DNA of 64,000 nt from Atherinomorus stipes (GCA_023101725.1 JALJCO010003046.1:1-64000); one strand, 5' to 3'. Shown: positions 21,097-33,142, counted from the first letter of the stretch. Translations and numbers: made by a program. Notes: generated by a model not told the origin, from the letters alone.

Positions 21097-22577
21097 AGTT
21101 GCAACCACTTTATTTCAGATAGTTTGAAACCTCAGCATGAAGACCTGCAGCACAGACAAGTCTGTCAACAGCTACAGAGCAGAGGTAATGATAGAAAGTG
21201 AAACAGAGAGAGAGGAGTAAGGAAGAGGAAGAGAGAGAGGAGAGAAAACATGAATCCACTTACACAGTTCACTGGTACATCTGTACCGCGATCCCTAAAC
21301 AACCAAGGTCTCTGTTGGAAAACAAAACAAGCAATCCCCTACAGGAGGACCTGCAGGTGGCTTAAATATCCTCAGATCATACAAACACACACAAACACAC
21401 GCAGAACTACGCAGAGAAGAGGTACAACCTAGTCATCGCAATGGGAAGCAGAGAAGAGGTACAACCTAGTCAGCGCAATGGGAAGTAGAGAAGAGGTACA
21501 ACCTAGTCATCGCAATGGGAAGCAGAGAAGAGGTACAACCTAGTCATCGCAATGGGAAGTAGAGAAGAGGTACAACCTAGTCATCGCAATGGGAAGCAGT
21601 GTCACAGTGTCAACATGCATAATAAAGGGTGCTCCGTGGTGATACAGTCATGCAGATGCAGCCTCGTCTCTGCAAGGAGGGAGGAAGCCCGCAAGGCTCA
21701 CGACCCAGGCCCCCAGCAGCCACTCAGAGGCCCAGATCCCAGCTACCCCCCCCCAAAGAGCGGACATGCATCCCCCCGAAGGGCGGGCAAAGGCGGCCCC
21801 AGCCGGAGCCCCCTGCAGTCTGGAGGCCCAGGCCCCAGCGGACCAAGACCAGCAGCTGCCGACCCCACCGGGCGCCGGGCGTCCCCCGGAGCGGAGACAG
21901 CGCCGGGCCCAGGGCCCAAGCGCCCAGGAGCAGCCACCCCCCCGGACCCGGGCGGCCCAACCGAAACCCAGGAGGACCGGACCCCCCAGACGACGCCCCC
22001 CCAGGGCAGGCCAGCCCCCACCCCAACGTCCCTGCCCCATACACCTGACACCAGGGCGCCACCACCCCTAACACCCCCTACCCTGCCACCACGCTCCACA
22101 CACACACTCCCCACACACCTACCCCAACACTAGGGCTGAAAGATATACCGTCACCGCCCCCCACATCGAGACATGGGCACCCAAGACATCAATACCGCAA
22201 GAGCAACCACATACAAGATACAGATCCCCCCTGCGCCCGCCCCGCACAAAAAAGCCCCGGAAGCCACAAACAAAACCGCACCCCCCACCAAAGCGCCCGG
22301 CCCCCAACCAACCCGCAGCCACACCGCACCACACCGACACCAAGATGCCCGGCACGAATACCGAGATACGAACCTCCGCCCACACCGCCCAGCCCTACCC
22401 AACACCTCCGTGTACCCCCCCCCACACACACATACACCCACCCACTCCGCTCTCCGACCTTACATACCCACACTCACTCCTCTCTCCACCCCCAACACTC
22501 TCCTCCCTCTACCGTCCACACCTACCCCCACCTCCTCATACCCTCTAACACACACATGCACTCCCCCCACATATGCA
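21059..22577 (-). mobile_element. Retroposed insertion, G-rich on its sense (minus) strand, with poly-A tail
   Basis: ATAACTTTGCT occurs at 21,048-21,058 and 22,578-22,588 as an 11-bp target duplication. A run of about 37 T starts at 21,059, meaning a poly-A tail on the minus strand, preceded by an AATAAA signal (plus-strand positions 21,109-21,114). The body 21,680-22,560 is extremely C-rich on the plus strand, so the transcript would be G-rich with many G runs able to form quadruplexes. No reverse transcriptase lies inside. It is probably the 3' part of a 5'-truncated LINE whose 3' UTR is G-rich. Confidence 0.75.
21412..21596. repeat. Five-copy 37-bp tandem repeat
   Basis: Five consecutive 37-base units (each containing GAGAAGAGGTACAACCTAGT) run without gaps. 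The units are nearly identical. The first base reads C, C, T, C, T, and unit 2 has one further change (CAGCG for CATCG). It sits within the retroposed element between its tail and the C-rich body. Confidence 0.95.
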
Positions 22578-22639
22578 ATAACTTTGCTGACTTAAGCATC
22601 ATTCATTTGACAGAGGCCCAAATGACTGACTGTTATTGA

Positions 22640-23399
22640 AATCCAAACCATCAATCAACATCTTTCCACTGTTATGTGTTGTGGCTTTTCCTTTATATTT
22701 CTAATTACTAATATTTTAAAGTATTATTCTCCTTTCAGTGAAATTCCTCTAATTTCTCTAACATCCCTCAAGACTTCAAAGCATGCTGATAACCATTCTC
22801 AGAATATAAAAATTACTGGAAAGTGCAGGTTTCAGCAGACAGATGTGTAATTGTCTCCCAGCTGTTGTTTTCCTACATGTATTATCCCATGGTGTAAGTG
22901 TCTTCCAGATTAATCTTTTGTACATTCGTGGACTTGGCAGAAAACTGAGTTTTGGCTGCCAGACAACAAACGGCTCACAGCTTCCTCACATTGTACCATC
23001 ACTCAGCTTTTTGACAGCTGCTCCTTCCTCCCCTTTCTGCTGAGCTCTGTGTCTGACATGACGACAAAGCAACAGTGATGTTTCTCCTACACAAAATAAA
23101 CAAAACACTATTCACTTTTATTCTATGAAATTAAACTCTTCTGATACACAGGCACCGTGGGTTGCACAATCTCCAAGGACAGAAAAAGTTTTAGACCAAT
23201 TGCTTTTATTGTTTTATTGTCAAAAATCTATAAATTGCAGAAACTACATAGAAATTTTCATAACTGCTGCAAATGCATCTGTGAACATCACAAGATTTAG
23301 CCTTGACCAATGGACAAAGAATTAATACATATTTAAGAGCAAATACTTTTGATGCCATCTACTCAAGACAACAAATTTTGCTGTCATATGATGAGTATG
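22640..23399. other. No recognised feature
   Basis: AT-rich unassigned sequence between the LINE remnant and a Tc1 element. Confidence 0.45.
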
Positions 23400-23401
23400 T
23401 A

Positions 23402-24604
23402 CACACCGGCCACTTTATTAGGTACACCTGTCCAACTGCTTGTTAACGCAAATTTCTAATCAGCCAATCACATGGCAGCAACTCAATGCATTTAGGCATG
23501 TAGACATGGTCAAGACGATCTGCTGCAGTTTAAACCGAGCATCAGAATGGGGAAGAAAGGGGATTTAAGTGACGTGGCATGGTTGTTGGTGCCAGATGGG
23601 CTGAGTATTTCAGAAACTGCTGATCTACTGGGATTTTCATGCACAACCATCTCGAGGGTTTACAGAGAATGGTCCAAAAAAGAGAAAATATCCAGTGAGC
23701 AGCAGTTCTGTGGGTGCAAATGCCTTGTTGATGCCAGGAGTCAGAGGAGAATGGCCAGACTGGTTCGAGCTGATAGAAAGGCAACTATAATTCAAATAAC
23801 CACTTGTTATAACCAAAGTATGCGGAAGAGCATCTGTGAATGCACAACACGTCCAACCTAGAAGCAGATGGGCTACAGCAGCACAAGACCGCACCGGGTG
23901 CCACTCCTGTCAGCTAAGAACAGGAAACTGAGGCTACAGTTCACACAGACTCACCAACATTGGACAATAGAAGATGGAGAAATGTTGCCTTGTCTGATGA
24001 GTCTTGATATCTGCTTCAAATTTCAGATGGTAGGCTCAGAATTTGGTGTCAACAACATGACAGCACTAATCCATTCTGCCTTGTATCAATAGTTCAGGGT
24101 GGTGGTGGTGTAATGGTGTGGGGAGAGATTTTCTTGGCACACTTTGGCCCCCTTTGTACCAAAGTGGCATGGTTTAACTACCACAGCCTACCTGAGTATT
24201 GTTGCTGACCATGTCCATCCCTTTATGACCACAGAGTAGCATCCTCTGATGGCTACTTCCAGCAGGATAACGCGCCATGTCATAAAGCGTGAATCATCTC
24301 AGACTGGTTTGTTGAACACAACAGTGAGTTCATTTTACTCAAATGGCCTCCACAGTCACCAGATCTCAATCCAGTATAGCACCTGTGGGATGTGGTGTAC
24401 GGGGAGTTTCTCATCATGGATGTGCAGCCAACAAATCTGCAGCAACTGCGTGATGCTGTCATGTCTGTATGGAGCAAAATCTCTGAGGAATGTTTCCAGT
24501 ACCTTGTTGAATCTATGCCACGAAGAATTAAGGCAGCTCTGAAGGCAAAAGGGGTCCAACCCGGTACTAGCAAGGTGTACCTAATAAAGTGGCCGGTGAG
24601 TGTG
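23402..24604 (+). mobile_element. Nearly full-length Tc1-like transposon
   Basis: The inverted ends carry CCGGCCACTTTATTAGGTAC on both sides; the left lost two bases relative to the right. TA target dinucleotides lie at 23,400-23,401 and 24,605-24,606, with a TA microsatellite following directly. Length 1.2 kb is normal for Tc1. Remnants of the same family lie at 33,143, 41,148 and 59,308. Confidence 0.9.
23547..24560 (+). pseudogene. Tc1 transposase, frameshifted
   Basis: The first frame (23,547-23,861) encodes the N-terminal helix-turn-helix DNA-binding part, with LSISETADLLGFSCTTISRV as the recognition-type helices and an RMARLV block as the second domain. The catalytic part is scattered over other frames: AKNRKLRLQFTQTHQHWT near 23,910, the FQQDN-type block at 24,258-24,290, SPDLNPV-like near 24,357, and a C-terminal MPRRIKAALKAKG near 24,520. 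A normal Tc1 transposase is about 340 residues that cut and rejoin DNA with a DDE triad. Several frameshifts and stops make this copy inactive. Confidence 0.85.
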
Positions 24605-24617
24605 TATATTTATATAT

Positions 24618-24620
24618 ACA

Positions 24621-24681
<61 letters not shown>

Positions 24682-24682
24682 T
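24618..24682. repeat. (TA)n and (GA)n microsatellite
   Basis: About 25 TA units followed by GAGAGAGAGA. It adjoins the Tc1 TA target, consistent with Tc1 insertion into or next to TA-rich DNA. Confidence 0.95.
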
Positions 24683-24687
24683 ATATT

Positions 24688-25738
24688 CAGGGGTTTCAAA
24701 ATCGAAATCGATCGAAATTACATCATGGTCTTGATCATCAAAGTGAAGAGAGGATCGAGGATCCTGTGTGCAGAGTTAAAAACACATGACGACGCAGTGC
24801 GTTGTAGCTGACGCCACCAGGTAGTAGTGTTGTCAGTCGGCAGCATTAGGCTGCTGTTGGACTGTTGGTACCTGTATTTTCATGGTACTGGACGTATACA
24901 GAGAGGTGTCCATCTACCAAGTGAAACAGTTCTTGGCTCCAAGACAACAGTTGTTTCCTCAGAGTGCTGCAGAAGCAGCTGCTCCATCTCATCTCATTGA
25001 AAAAAGGAACAAAGAGCCATATATGGAAGTGTTTCGTCTACATTCATTCAGGAACGACAGGCAGCCGTCTCGCCTGTGCTTTCAGGCGGGACGGCTGCGC
25101 TTCAACTTCCACAGCAGATCAGCGCTCACCGAGAGCGTGTCAGATGTCCTCGCATCTCTACACCTCGTGAGGACGTCAGCTGTGGATGTCGAAATGAAAC
25201 GTGGAACAGCCAGAATGAGGATTGCATGGCCCTGATGTGAATCTGCCATGAGGCTTTGAAGATAACGTAGTATTCTTGGAGTGTGATGCATCATCACGAT
25301 CATGTCGGAGAATCAATACGATGTAGCCTAAAACTGCTTCCACTCCCAAGTGGGTGTGCTGCACGTGTGTGCTGTTATCTTTTGTCCTATAATTTGTAGA
25401 AATTGTAGGATTGTAGAAGTTTGTAGAAACTTGGTTCATTGTTTATATTTGAAAAAATTTTCTCTGCTGGCATCTTCAATGCTGATGAAAAGTACTGAGC
25501 ACAATATTGTTTGTTTGATTTTCTTTCTTTCTTTTTATTTTTCTTGCCATTATAGAACTGTTTTGTTATTTGTATTTATTTGTCATTATTAATTTGTTCA
25601 TGTTTATTGAAAAGTTTAATGAATAAAACCAAGGACCATAGACTACACTAGCCTAAAAATAAGGAATCAAATTGAATCGTGACCCCAAAATCAAAAATTA
25701 AATCAAATCATGGATTTGGAGAATCATGACACCCCTAA
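24688..25738. mobile_element. hAT-like element, approximate ends
   Basis: The left end AGGGGTTTCAAAATCG and the right end (reverse complement) TAGGGGTGTCATGATTC are the AGGGGTGTCA-type termini of hAT elements. The right subterminal part contains the usual CGATTC-like, GGGGTCACGATTC-like text. An open frame at 24,882-25,235 (+) has no motif I recognise. No matching 8-bp duplication was found, so the right end may abut another element. Confidence 0.5.
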
Positions 25739-25740
25739 TT

Positions 25741-26016
25741 ACGGGTGCATCAATACTCGATGGCAAACCAAACCGTACGGTTGTGTATCGAACTGTGAGC
25801 ACCATGTATCAAATACAATACAATCCAGCATGTTTTACTTATTTTTTCAATGTGTATTCTGAGGATGAGCTCTGTGTTGTGTTGAACTCAGTGGATCCGT
25901 GTACAACTACATTCAGACCTGGCATTTGGAACCACTTTGGTTTTCACATTGAAAATGATCCTGATGGTAAGCAGTTGACAACAAAAGCACATTGGGATAA
26001 AAAAAGTTAAGATTTT

Positions 26017-26049
<33 letters not shown>

Positions 26050-26118
26050 CGCAAAAAATCAAACCATGACACTCGAGTTTTGAACTGAACCAAACTGTGA
26101 ATTTTTTGCATCACTGAC
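25741..26118 (+). mobile_element. Internally deleted hAT element with BED-finger start
   Basis: The left end (GGGTGCATCAATACTCGATG, then ACCAAACCGTACGG) and right end (GAACTGAACCAAACTGTGAA, then TTTTTTGCATCACTG) are typical ZBED-hAT termini. The frame 25,862-26,010 encodes IWNHFGFHIENDPDGK, the first half of a BED finger. A (TG)n run at 26,021-26,048 sits between the BED fragment and the right end. Confidence 0.6.
25862..26010 (+). pseudogene. hAT transposase BED-finger half
   Basis: IWNHFGF gives the conserved aromatic start of a BED zinc finger. The frame ends soon after (KAHWDKKS), before the cysteine pair. The rest of the transposase has been deleted, leaving only the right terminus. Confidence 0.55.
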
Positions 26119-26121
26119 TCC

Positions 26122-26122
<1 letters not shown>

Positions 26123-26181
<59 letters not shown>
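26123..26181. repeat. (AT)n microsatellite
   Basis: Nearly 30 uninterrupted AT units. Confidence 0.97.
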
Positions 26182-26184
<3 letters not shown>

Positions 26185-26468
26185 ATGGAAGAATTAAGAG
26201 ACCACCCTTGTTTTCTCGTATTCCTTGATCATTTTAATGCCTGGTACTACTAAAAGTACATTTGTCTGGAAAAATCTAATGATAATAACAAAAATACAGT
26301 AGCTCATAAGAGTGTAATTTAAGAACTGATATCTAGCCATTTTTTATGCATTCTAGATTTTCTTTTCTGTCTCTTAGTCAAATGTTTCACACCACAGTTG
26401 GTACTCGATTGCATAACAATTATTTTTGATGACAATGGTGGTCTCCTAATTTTTACCATGGCTGTATA
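26182..26468. mobile_element. Short element with GTCATGGAA..GAGACCACC ends
   Basis: GTCATGGAAGAATTAAGAGA then CCACCCTTG at the left is mirrored by CAATGGTGG then TCTCCTAATTTTTACCATGG at the right. Both sides are TA-rich (the AT microsatellite on the left, TATATCTATATAGATATATG on the right), in line with a TA target. Non-coding, probably Tc1/mariner-related. Confidence 0.65.
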
Positions 26469-26469
26469 T

Positions 26470-27788
26470 CTATATAGATATATGTATATATACTGGGTCT
26501 GGGAATTTAACAAGCTTTTTATCTCAAAATCACAAGCTGATAAAGGTGGCCTGGAATTTTGCACCAGATTTAATTTATAATATCTGCAATTGGTCTAAAT
26601 CTATACCAACAAGTTGAGGCAAATCATTCTGTTTAAAGGCCTTTAAAAGCAATAAAGCAAGACATATTTGTTTAATTATAGTCTTTGAAAAGCAATTATT
26701 ATCTCAAGAAAACAATCACTGTTATCTGAAGAGTCAAAAACCATTGTCATGCGCAGCTGTTCTCGGCTTTCTTTTCACCTGGATATGGAATATTAACCTG
26801 GCTAACATTGGGATGTAGCTGTACATGTAAACAAAACCATGATGCTTTGTTTTGTATTTTTTACCACAGCTCATGTGTTGCAGTGGACACTTTTCGTAAT
26901 TTGTGCATACGTCACTCGCACATGCTCTTAAATCGCCCTCGATGGTCAAAAAGCTTTGGAAGTCCATTGAAACAGAATAGAGGCCGATCTTTACGGAATT
27001 AATTACGTCAGACAGTTGCTGTGCATTTTACTGTTTGACTGTTACAATCAAACAGTCAAACTTTCTTCCACAAAGAAGTTTCATTGATCCCACCGTTGGT
27101 TTAGGTTTAGCCTACTTGTTTTCTTAATTAAATCTCTTCAATCTACTTTGAAACACTTTAAAAAGAATAATAATGATAGTTCTTTTACTTATAAGTGAAC
27201 TTGTCTTGCCAGCTGCTCAACACCATCTTTCCGTCCAGCAGGAAGTTTCCAAGTAGTTCAGACTGGAAAGAAGAAAAAAAAGTTAATTAAAATCAGTGCA
27301 GTGAGCTTAAAGGTGAATGTTAAAGAAAGGGGGGAGGAAGGCAGGGGAGCTCGGGGATGTAGGGAGGAGGAGGGGGTGCTCAGATAATGAAAATAGTCCC
27401 TGAACTTGATTTCCTTAATCACTGCATGTCCCTCTTTCTGTTAATTGAAGATAATTATAGGATTTTAATTTTCTTATGTAGGTTAAAGAGGAGAGTGAGA
27501 AGTCAAAGCAGATGGGATACCTGATGCAGATGAAGATGAAGAGGCCGACAGTCTATTAGAAATGTGCATAAAATCATCAGTACTGAATTAAAATTTCAAC
27601 ATTTAGTACAAAGTCTCGTCTCACCGTATCAATGCCGGGTCTGGATGGTGAATTGCGGGGGGAAGTTTGCTCAATGAGGCTGTTTGGATTCGGAAAAAGT
27701 GCAGTTCAGTGCAAATTAAACACATTAAAGATAAACATTTTGTAGGTAATTTCAGAGCCTTTGTAGCCTGAGCACAGACAATATGCCC

Positions 27789-27829
<41 letters not shown>

Positions 27830-27835
27830 TTAAAT
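26470..27835. other. Intergenic, with (AT)n at 27,791-27,832
   Basis: Unassigned sequence, with a purine-rich stretch near 27,325-27,380 and an AT microsatellite. No gene was recognised. Confidence 0.45.
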
Positions 27836-28460
27836 CTCCCTTAAAAGTAGCTAACAATTATCACTACTGGTAAATAAAGAACAAAGAGAAATATGAAAAA
27901 TATTACAAAAAATTTTGATATTTATATTTCTTTGGGTTGCTATAGAAACGCCATAGCCAATCACGACCTTTGCCTGCCGAAAGGGTCATTAGTGTCAGCC
28001 TCAGCCTTTGTCACAGTTCAACTGAAAGGGCGCAGAAAAATTTGACTTGTTGCTGAAGTTGAAAACACTGGACATTCGTAAGCGGGAAACTTAAGCTTCC
28101 ACTTCTCTACCAGCCTCTGCCTACATTTCTGGGAGTATTCGTTAAGGAAATGATGCTAGCAGCAGTGGGTTTGAGGGCAGCTGGACACTCGCTCCCGTCA
28201 TCTCAGCTCCATCAACTAACCATGATGCAACTCAGGAGATTTAACCTGGAGAAACGCCGCCTTCAACTGAGACTGAAAGGGTTTTTGTGTGCGCGTGTGT
28301 GTAGGTGTGTGGGTGTTTTCGTGTATGCCGTGGTGTTTTTCCATGCTCACTTGCGTTGCTCTTGCGATGGTCAGAATAAATATTGTTTGGCGGAGCTTTG
28401 ACAGAGTTTGAGAGAAGGTTTAGGTGCATTAAATTATGACGGTTGGTGTGGGAGGATTAT
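27836..28460 (-). repeat. Interspersed repeat family, copy 2 (inverted relative to 2725-3366)
   Basis: Its reverse complement aligns with 2725-3366 over nearly the whole length, with small indels and a different CA/TG tract. See copy 1. Confidence 0.65.
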
Positions 28461-29861
28461 CTGGTCGTTTACAGTTGATCGTTAATCTGCGTGAGGATTT
28501 TTTTCTTGCGCTGACACTGCGTAGTTTATTCACTGCAACCTTTAAATGAACAGTTGAAGAGGGACCTGGTTCCGCAGGACATTTATGCTGCCATGCAGAG
28601 GTTTATATTATCCAAATAATCAGGTCTTAAGCGAACACGCCGAGTTTCTGTTGTTTTTTTCCCCCATTTATCAGGATGTGGCGCACATATGGATGTGGTT
28701 GAAAAGTTTCTGCCCACTGGAGACCTGACATGTACTTTATTCTGGTCATGTTTGCATTTTCCCTGCACAAAAACAGTTTTCATCCAGGTTTTTATAATTT
28801 TTTTCACCAAAAAAATGCAAAGGAAAGATTTTTGCGTTTTCCGTGGATGATTTGTTGTGTAAACAGGGAGAACGCCACTGATCAGTGCATTTATAATGTT
28901 TGTGAGATGCAGCATAAACATGACGCGGGGGTCTGATCAGCTTTTTGTAGCGTCAACCCACCATAACGGCTGATTAACTGGCTAGACCCGGCTGGGATTC
29001 AGAGCGCAAGTGCAGGATGACACGAAAGATGAAAGATTCCTGCTCCTGTTTACACCGCCCGGACTCGCTTTGTGTTGTCAGAAAATTTCACTCTGGGGGC
29101 GGTTGTCAGATATTTGTGTTTTTACCCCCTCAATACACTGTTACTGTGTGAGAAGCCAGAAGGCGAAAAGACTGCGTTTTATTGCCTCAGTATTGTAGTG
29201 TCAACAGGTAAACGCACCGAGTATGTTTTTGAGCCTTTTCTGCATCTGCCTCTGGACATGTACAATCTGTGATCAGATCTGTAGCTTACTGAGTAAAAGA
29301 ATAGTATTATATTTCAAAAGATGCCAGTGTTCTGACATCATCATACCAGAACACCGCCTTCCTTAGAAATATGCCCCCCTTGAGACTAAGGTCTGGCAAC
29401 GGGTCTGGTTGAACACGATAATGTAAAAAACAAACGAACAAATAAAGAAACAAAAAAAAAAAAAAAAAAAAAGAAGACTAAATCATAAATGATTTAGTTG
29501 TGTTTTTAATTAATTTAGTTTCATTTTCACTCAATAAAAACTCAACGACAAATGTTGAATATCATTAACTAGTGAGACTACTGGTGGATTTTAAAGATTT
29601 CCACCCATCAGAACAAGTCATTTATGATGAAACATTATAAAGAAATGCAAACTTTCAAGGAAAAACATCAACAATTAGTTAAATAACAATGCATATGAGG
29701 AATTATTAAATCATTAAATACAATTAAAATACAAAATACTTTAAACCTTTTTAGTAAAATTATTTTGTTTAACATCTCTTTATATAAGTTCCAAACATGT
29801 GTTTCAGGTTTTGGCTGTTAGAAGCAACTAGAAAATTTCTGAAGAAATTTTGGTGCCAATT
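28461..29861. other. Unassigned; poly-A tract at 29,450-29,472
   Basis: Bases just upstream of the A run read AACAAATAAAGAAAC, which could be the 3' end of a retroposed sequence, but no body or target duplication was identified. No gene was recognised. Confidence 0.35.
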
Positions 29862-30965
29862 AGGGATTGACTGATACAGATGTTTTACAGAGAGCCTGCC
29901 GATATCTATTAGGATTTCTACAACATCTGTAAAGTACAGTAAACAAAGGTTTCTCTACCACATCATATTTGTATATATTTTTATAAAATATATTTATAAT
30001 TTATCCTGTATTCATGTGTATTCTGAAGTGTGACCCAGCTGGAAGATAAATCTAAACAAATATCAGGTTTTCTATTTGATTTAATTTTGATCTCATTCTC
30101 AGTTTTACCTGAAGTGGAAAAACTTCTCCTACTTCACCATCAGGGCTGATTACACCTCCAGTGCCGAGAGACAAGAGTCCTGCTGCCTTCTGGCCTCTAA
30201 TTTACACAGAAACAGAGTTTTGGGGGTAAAAACGCATATATCTGACTACAGCCTCCACAGTGACATTTTCTGACGGTGCGAGGTGAGTCTGGACATTTTT
30301 CATGTCATCCTGCACTTGCTCTCTCTGACTGCGGCAGGTCTGGTTCTGTAGAACATTTAGGGTGGATCAGGTGGTTTCTCTAATTCTCTTCATAAGGAGA
30401 GCGATGGTCAGCTTTAAAAGGCAGCAGCATAATTTTCCTTCAGCTTCCTTCTGTGGCCTATTTATGCGAATCTGACGGAGATCCGCCTAAATACAGATTT
30501 GTTATTTTCTGTTCGCATCGCGCTCATCTTCTCTGCAGCGCCAAGTTCGAGACTAATGATCTATAAGCTGATGGATAAAAGAAAACGGTTTGGAACACAT
30601 TTGAGCTTTTACCTTCCTAAAATTAATTTTACTTGATTGTGTAGTAAAGTCAGGCGGCGCTTTTCACTGTTGTCGATCAGTTGGTTGCAGCTTATATGAT
30701 GAAGGACGCGAAAATTAATTTCACAACTTATAAAAGCATCAGTAGGCCAGAGCCACAGGCTTCCAGCTCTGCTAGTGGAGGAAAAGAGAGGAGGAGAGAA
30801 GGGCATGCTCAGCTTCTCCAGCAACTGCTGCCTGTATGGATGCCTGTCTGGAAATTATGCTGAGGGGCGCATATCGGCCAACACACCCAACGTATCGGCC
30901 TATGCCGATACCAGCCAAAAACGCAAATATCATCCTAAAATATCGGATGTATTGGTCAATCCCGC
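29862..30965. mobile_element. Probable hAT-like element
   Basis: AGGGATTGACTGATAC at the left is mirrored by GTATTGGTCAATCCC at the right. Both subterminal regions contain CCGATATC/CGGCCTATGCCGATAC-type words common in hAT short elements. The target duplication is not clear and no transposase was found. Confidence 0.5.
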
Positions 30966-31074
30966 TCAGCCATACACGACACATGTATAATGTCCACGCT
31001 GTCGAGCCCACGTTGCAGCTCGACAGCGAAGTAGCTGTTTGGTATCTTACAGCCCGAATGATAGATAGACAGAT

Positions 31075-31255
31075 AGATGGATAAAGATAGAAAGAGAAAA
31101 TGCCAGGAACAGAGAGACTGAGAGACAATAAAACAAAGAGAGAGACAGAGTGAGACAGATAGATAGATGGAGAGAGAGAGAGACAGTAAGGTAGATATAG
31201 TGTTAGATGTCATTTTCATCACAGTGAGTGAGACAGACAGAGAGATATATAGTGT
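31075..31255. repeat. GATA/GAGA low-complexity tract
   Basis: Mixed AGAT, GAGA and GACA simple repeats. Open frames through it (both strands) are low-complexity only. Confidence 0.9.
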
Positions 31256-31412
31256 GAGGTGTCATTTGTCAGAGTGGTGGATTTTGGGATGACTTCTGAC
31301 TTTTCATCAAAAGTAATTTGCAAGTGTGTCAAAACTATAAAGACATTAAAGACAGACAGACTTCAGCCCTATGATGACAGGATTAGTGTTACCTAGGGAC
31401 CACATGTTTGGG

Positions 31413-31510
31413 ATAATGTATGGAACGCAAGTCATTATCGGGAAATACGGACCAACAGAGCGAATGCAGACCCCGACACTAAGCGGAGGGTCTAAATTCA
31501 CCCTGAAGGT
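31413..31510 (+). repeat. Half copy of the 255-386 foldback repeat
   Basis: Bases 31,415-31,508 match the left arm and centre of the 255-386 element. The right arm is missing. A preceding block (GGATTAGTGTTACCTAGGGA then CCACATGT) recurs without the foldback at 50,217-50,248. Confidence 0.65.
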
Positions 31511-32030
31511 AAAATAAATTTATCATGTTTACATCTACAAGCCAATACATGCCACCATTGCAGGTTGCCAAATAAGGTCTCTATGTTGCAATAGAATGTT
31601 GGGCACAGCTAGACTGGCACTGGGAAAAACACTGGAGTCCGCAAGTCAAGCAGCTGCTTCAGAGCCCCGGGGGTGTTGTTATCTGTCTCAGAAGAGGAGT
31701 GACCTAAGAAGAACAAAAACTGGAGTAAATTTAGGTGAAGGCTACACTAGATGGGCCCACATAAACATTTTTCCTGGCATCAAAACGTGGAAATGGCGAC
31801 TTTTCTCCTGGATCGGTAAGCTAACTCGCTTGCTAATGTGGCTAACGTTTACTGTCAGTTATAAACTCCTCTGCAATGGTGGACATGGTGCATGCTGCTT
31901 GTCACTGACGTATCAGCTGTAAGCCTGGCAACCCAAAGGATAGAGTTGTTTTTCTGCTGTTGTAACTACAACCTACAACATTTGATGTTGCTGTTCTGTC
32001 CGTATTCCATATCCAAACTGTAATCTAAAT
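31511..32030. other. Unassigned, probably repeat-derived
   Basis: The 108-codon frame at 31,596-31,922 (+) has no recognisable domain. Position between two repeat pieces shared with 50.2-51.3 kb suggests a larger decayed element. Confidence 0.3.
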
Positions 32031-32138
32031 ATCAGCCAAAGGAGTCAAAGTGATACAGAAATTTAACTGGTGAGTAAATGCACGTATAAACTCCTAGAAA
32101 TATGGTTCAGGTTAAAAAAAAATTAATTTATCCTTTGA
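32031..32138. repeat. Single arm of the foldback family at 50,674-51,311
   Basis: CAAAGGAGTCAAAGTGATAC, then GGTGAGTAAATGCACGTATA and CCTAGAAATATGG match the right arm of the 50,674-51,311 element. The left arm is absent. Confidence 0.65.
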
Positions 32139-33142
32139 AAGAATGATTGAACTCTTACTTTAAGAGTAAAAACAACAAGCATAAATATTATTTATGCAAT
32201 GAAACTATTTATGGAAAAACTCTGGATGGTTAAAGTTGGGCTGTACAGCAGTGGACTTAATTTTGACTGAATGCTTATTTTCTGCATTCAGGGCAACCCA
32301 AACAGACCAGTGTACAGCGACTAAATGCTTGAGATGGTTTTCTGTTATGTGTAATATCTGAGCAGTTTGGGACAAAGTGGATGTGTGGATGAGGTAAAAT
32401 GAAAAGGTTGGGGTGTTAATCTGCGTCTGTATACAAACCGAGCAGCAACTAATGCTTTGTTCTGCCTCTATTGTCCCAGAAATATACGAAAACATGAGTA
32501 TTTTTCTTGGAATTGGACAATGGTGTTTGACTGAGCACAATCATGGCCTTTTGTGTCAAAGAAAATGTTTTTTTTTTTTTTTTTTTTATGAAAAAGTGAC
32601 CATCTTTTCCTATCATTCCAGTGTGGAAAGGGGGATGTGTCTGAAAATAGGTGGCACGTCCAATAATTTGAGTTTATTTATGTGATGTGCGACAGCGAGG
32701 ATAAAGCAGAGTGGCGCCGCGAAGTGCTGATTGATCTTTCACAAGCAATCATGATGAGCAGCCAGCAGAAAATAGGCTGGACGCTGCTCAGGGTCTTACA
32801 TGTGAGTGGGATTACCTTACAGCGACGAACTTTCACCTGACAGAGCTCAGCATGTTTCTGAAGGCAAAAACACAGCATTGGTGTTCGATGCCGAAGATTA
32901 GTCAACACAAATGCAGAACTGTGGCTGTATATGTAAATGCCTCTTTATTATTAACGGGAAGAACTGACAACAAGTGCAGGAAGTCTTTGTCAATTTCTAC
33001 AGTATGTATCATTGACAGGCTTGGAGCCAGTATGAAAACTGGAACATACCATTCTGGGACAGGGTCCAGGGAGGGGCCACCATGAGGAATGAAGGTAAAT
33101 CTTTAGTTCAGTCAGTAATTAATCACAAATAAACGTTTACCA
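32139..33142. other. No recognised feature
   Basis: Unassigned sequence with a poly-T run near 32,569-32,587. Confidence 0.45.

Noticed and set aside
21552..22133. Long proline/glycine-rich open frames (193 codons on plus, several G-rich frames on minus) resembling collagen or Pro-rich proteins
   Set aside because: All frames on both strands are open because the block is almost devoid of A/T. The composition explains them, and they lie inside a retroposed element.
26021..26048. TG repeat as a regulatory Z-DNA element
   Set aside because: A simple microsatellite within a hAT remnant; no evidence of function.
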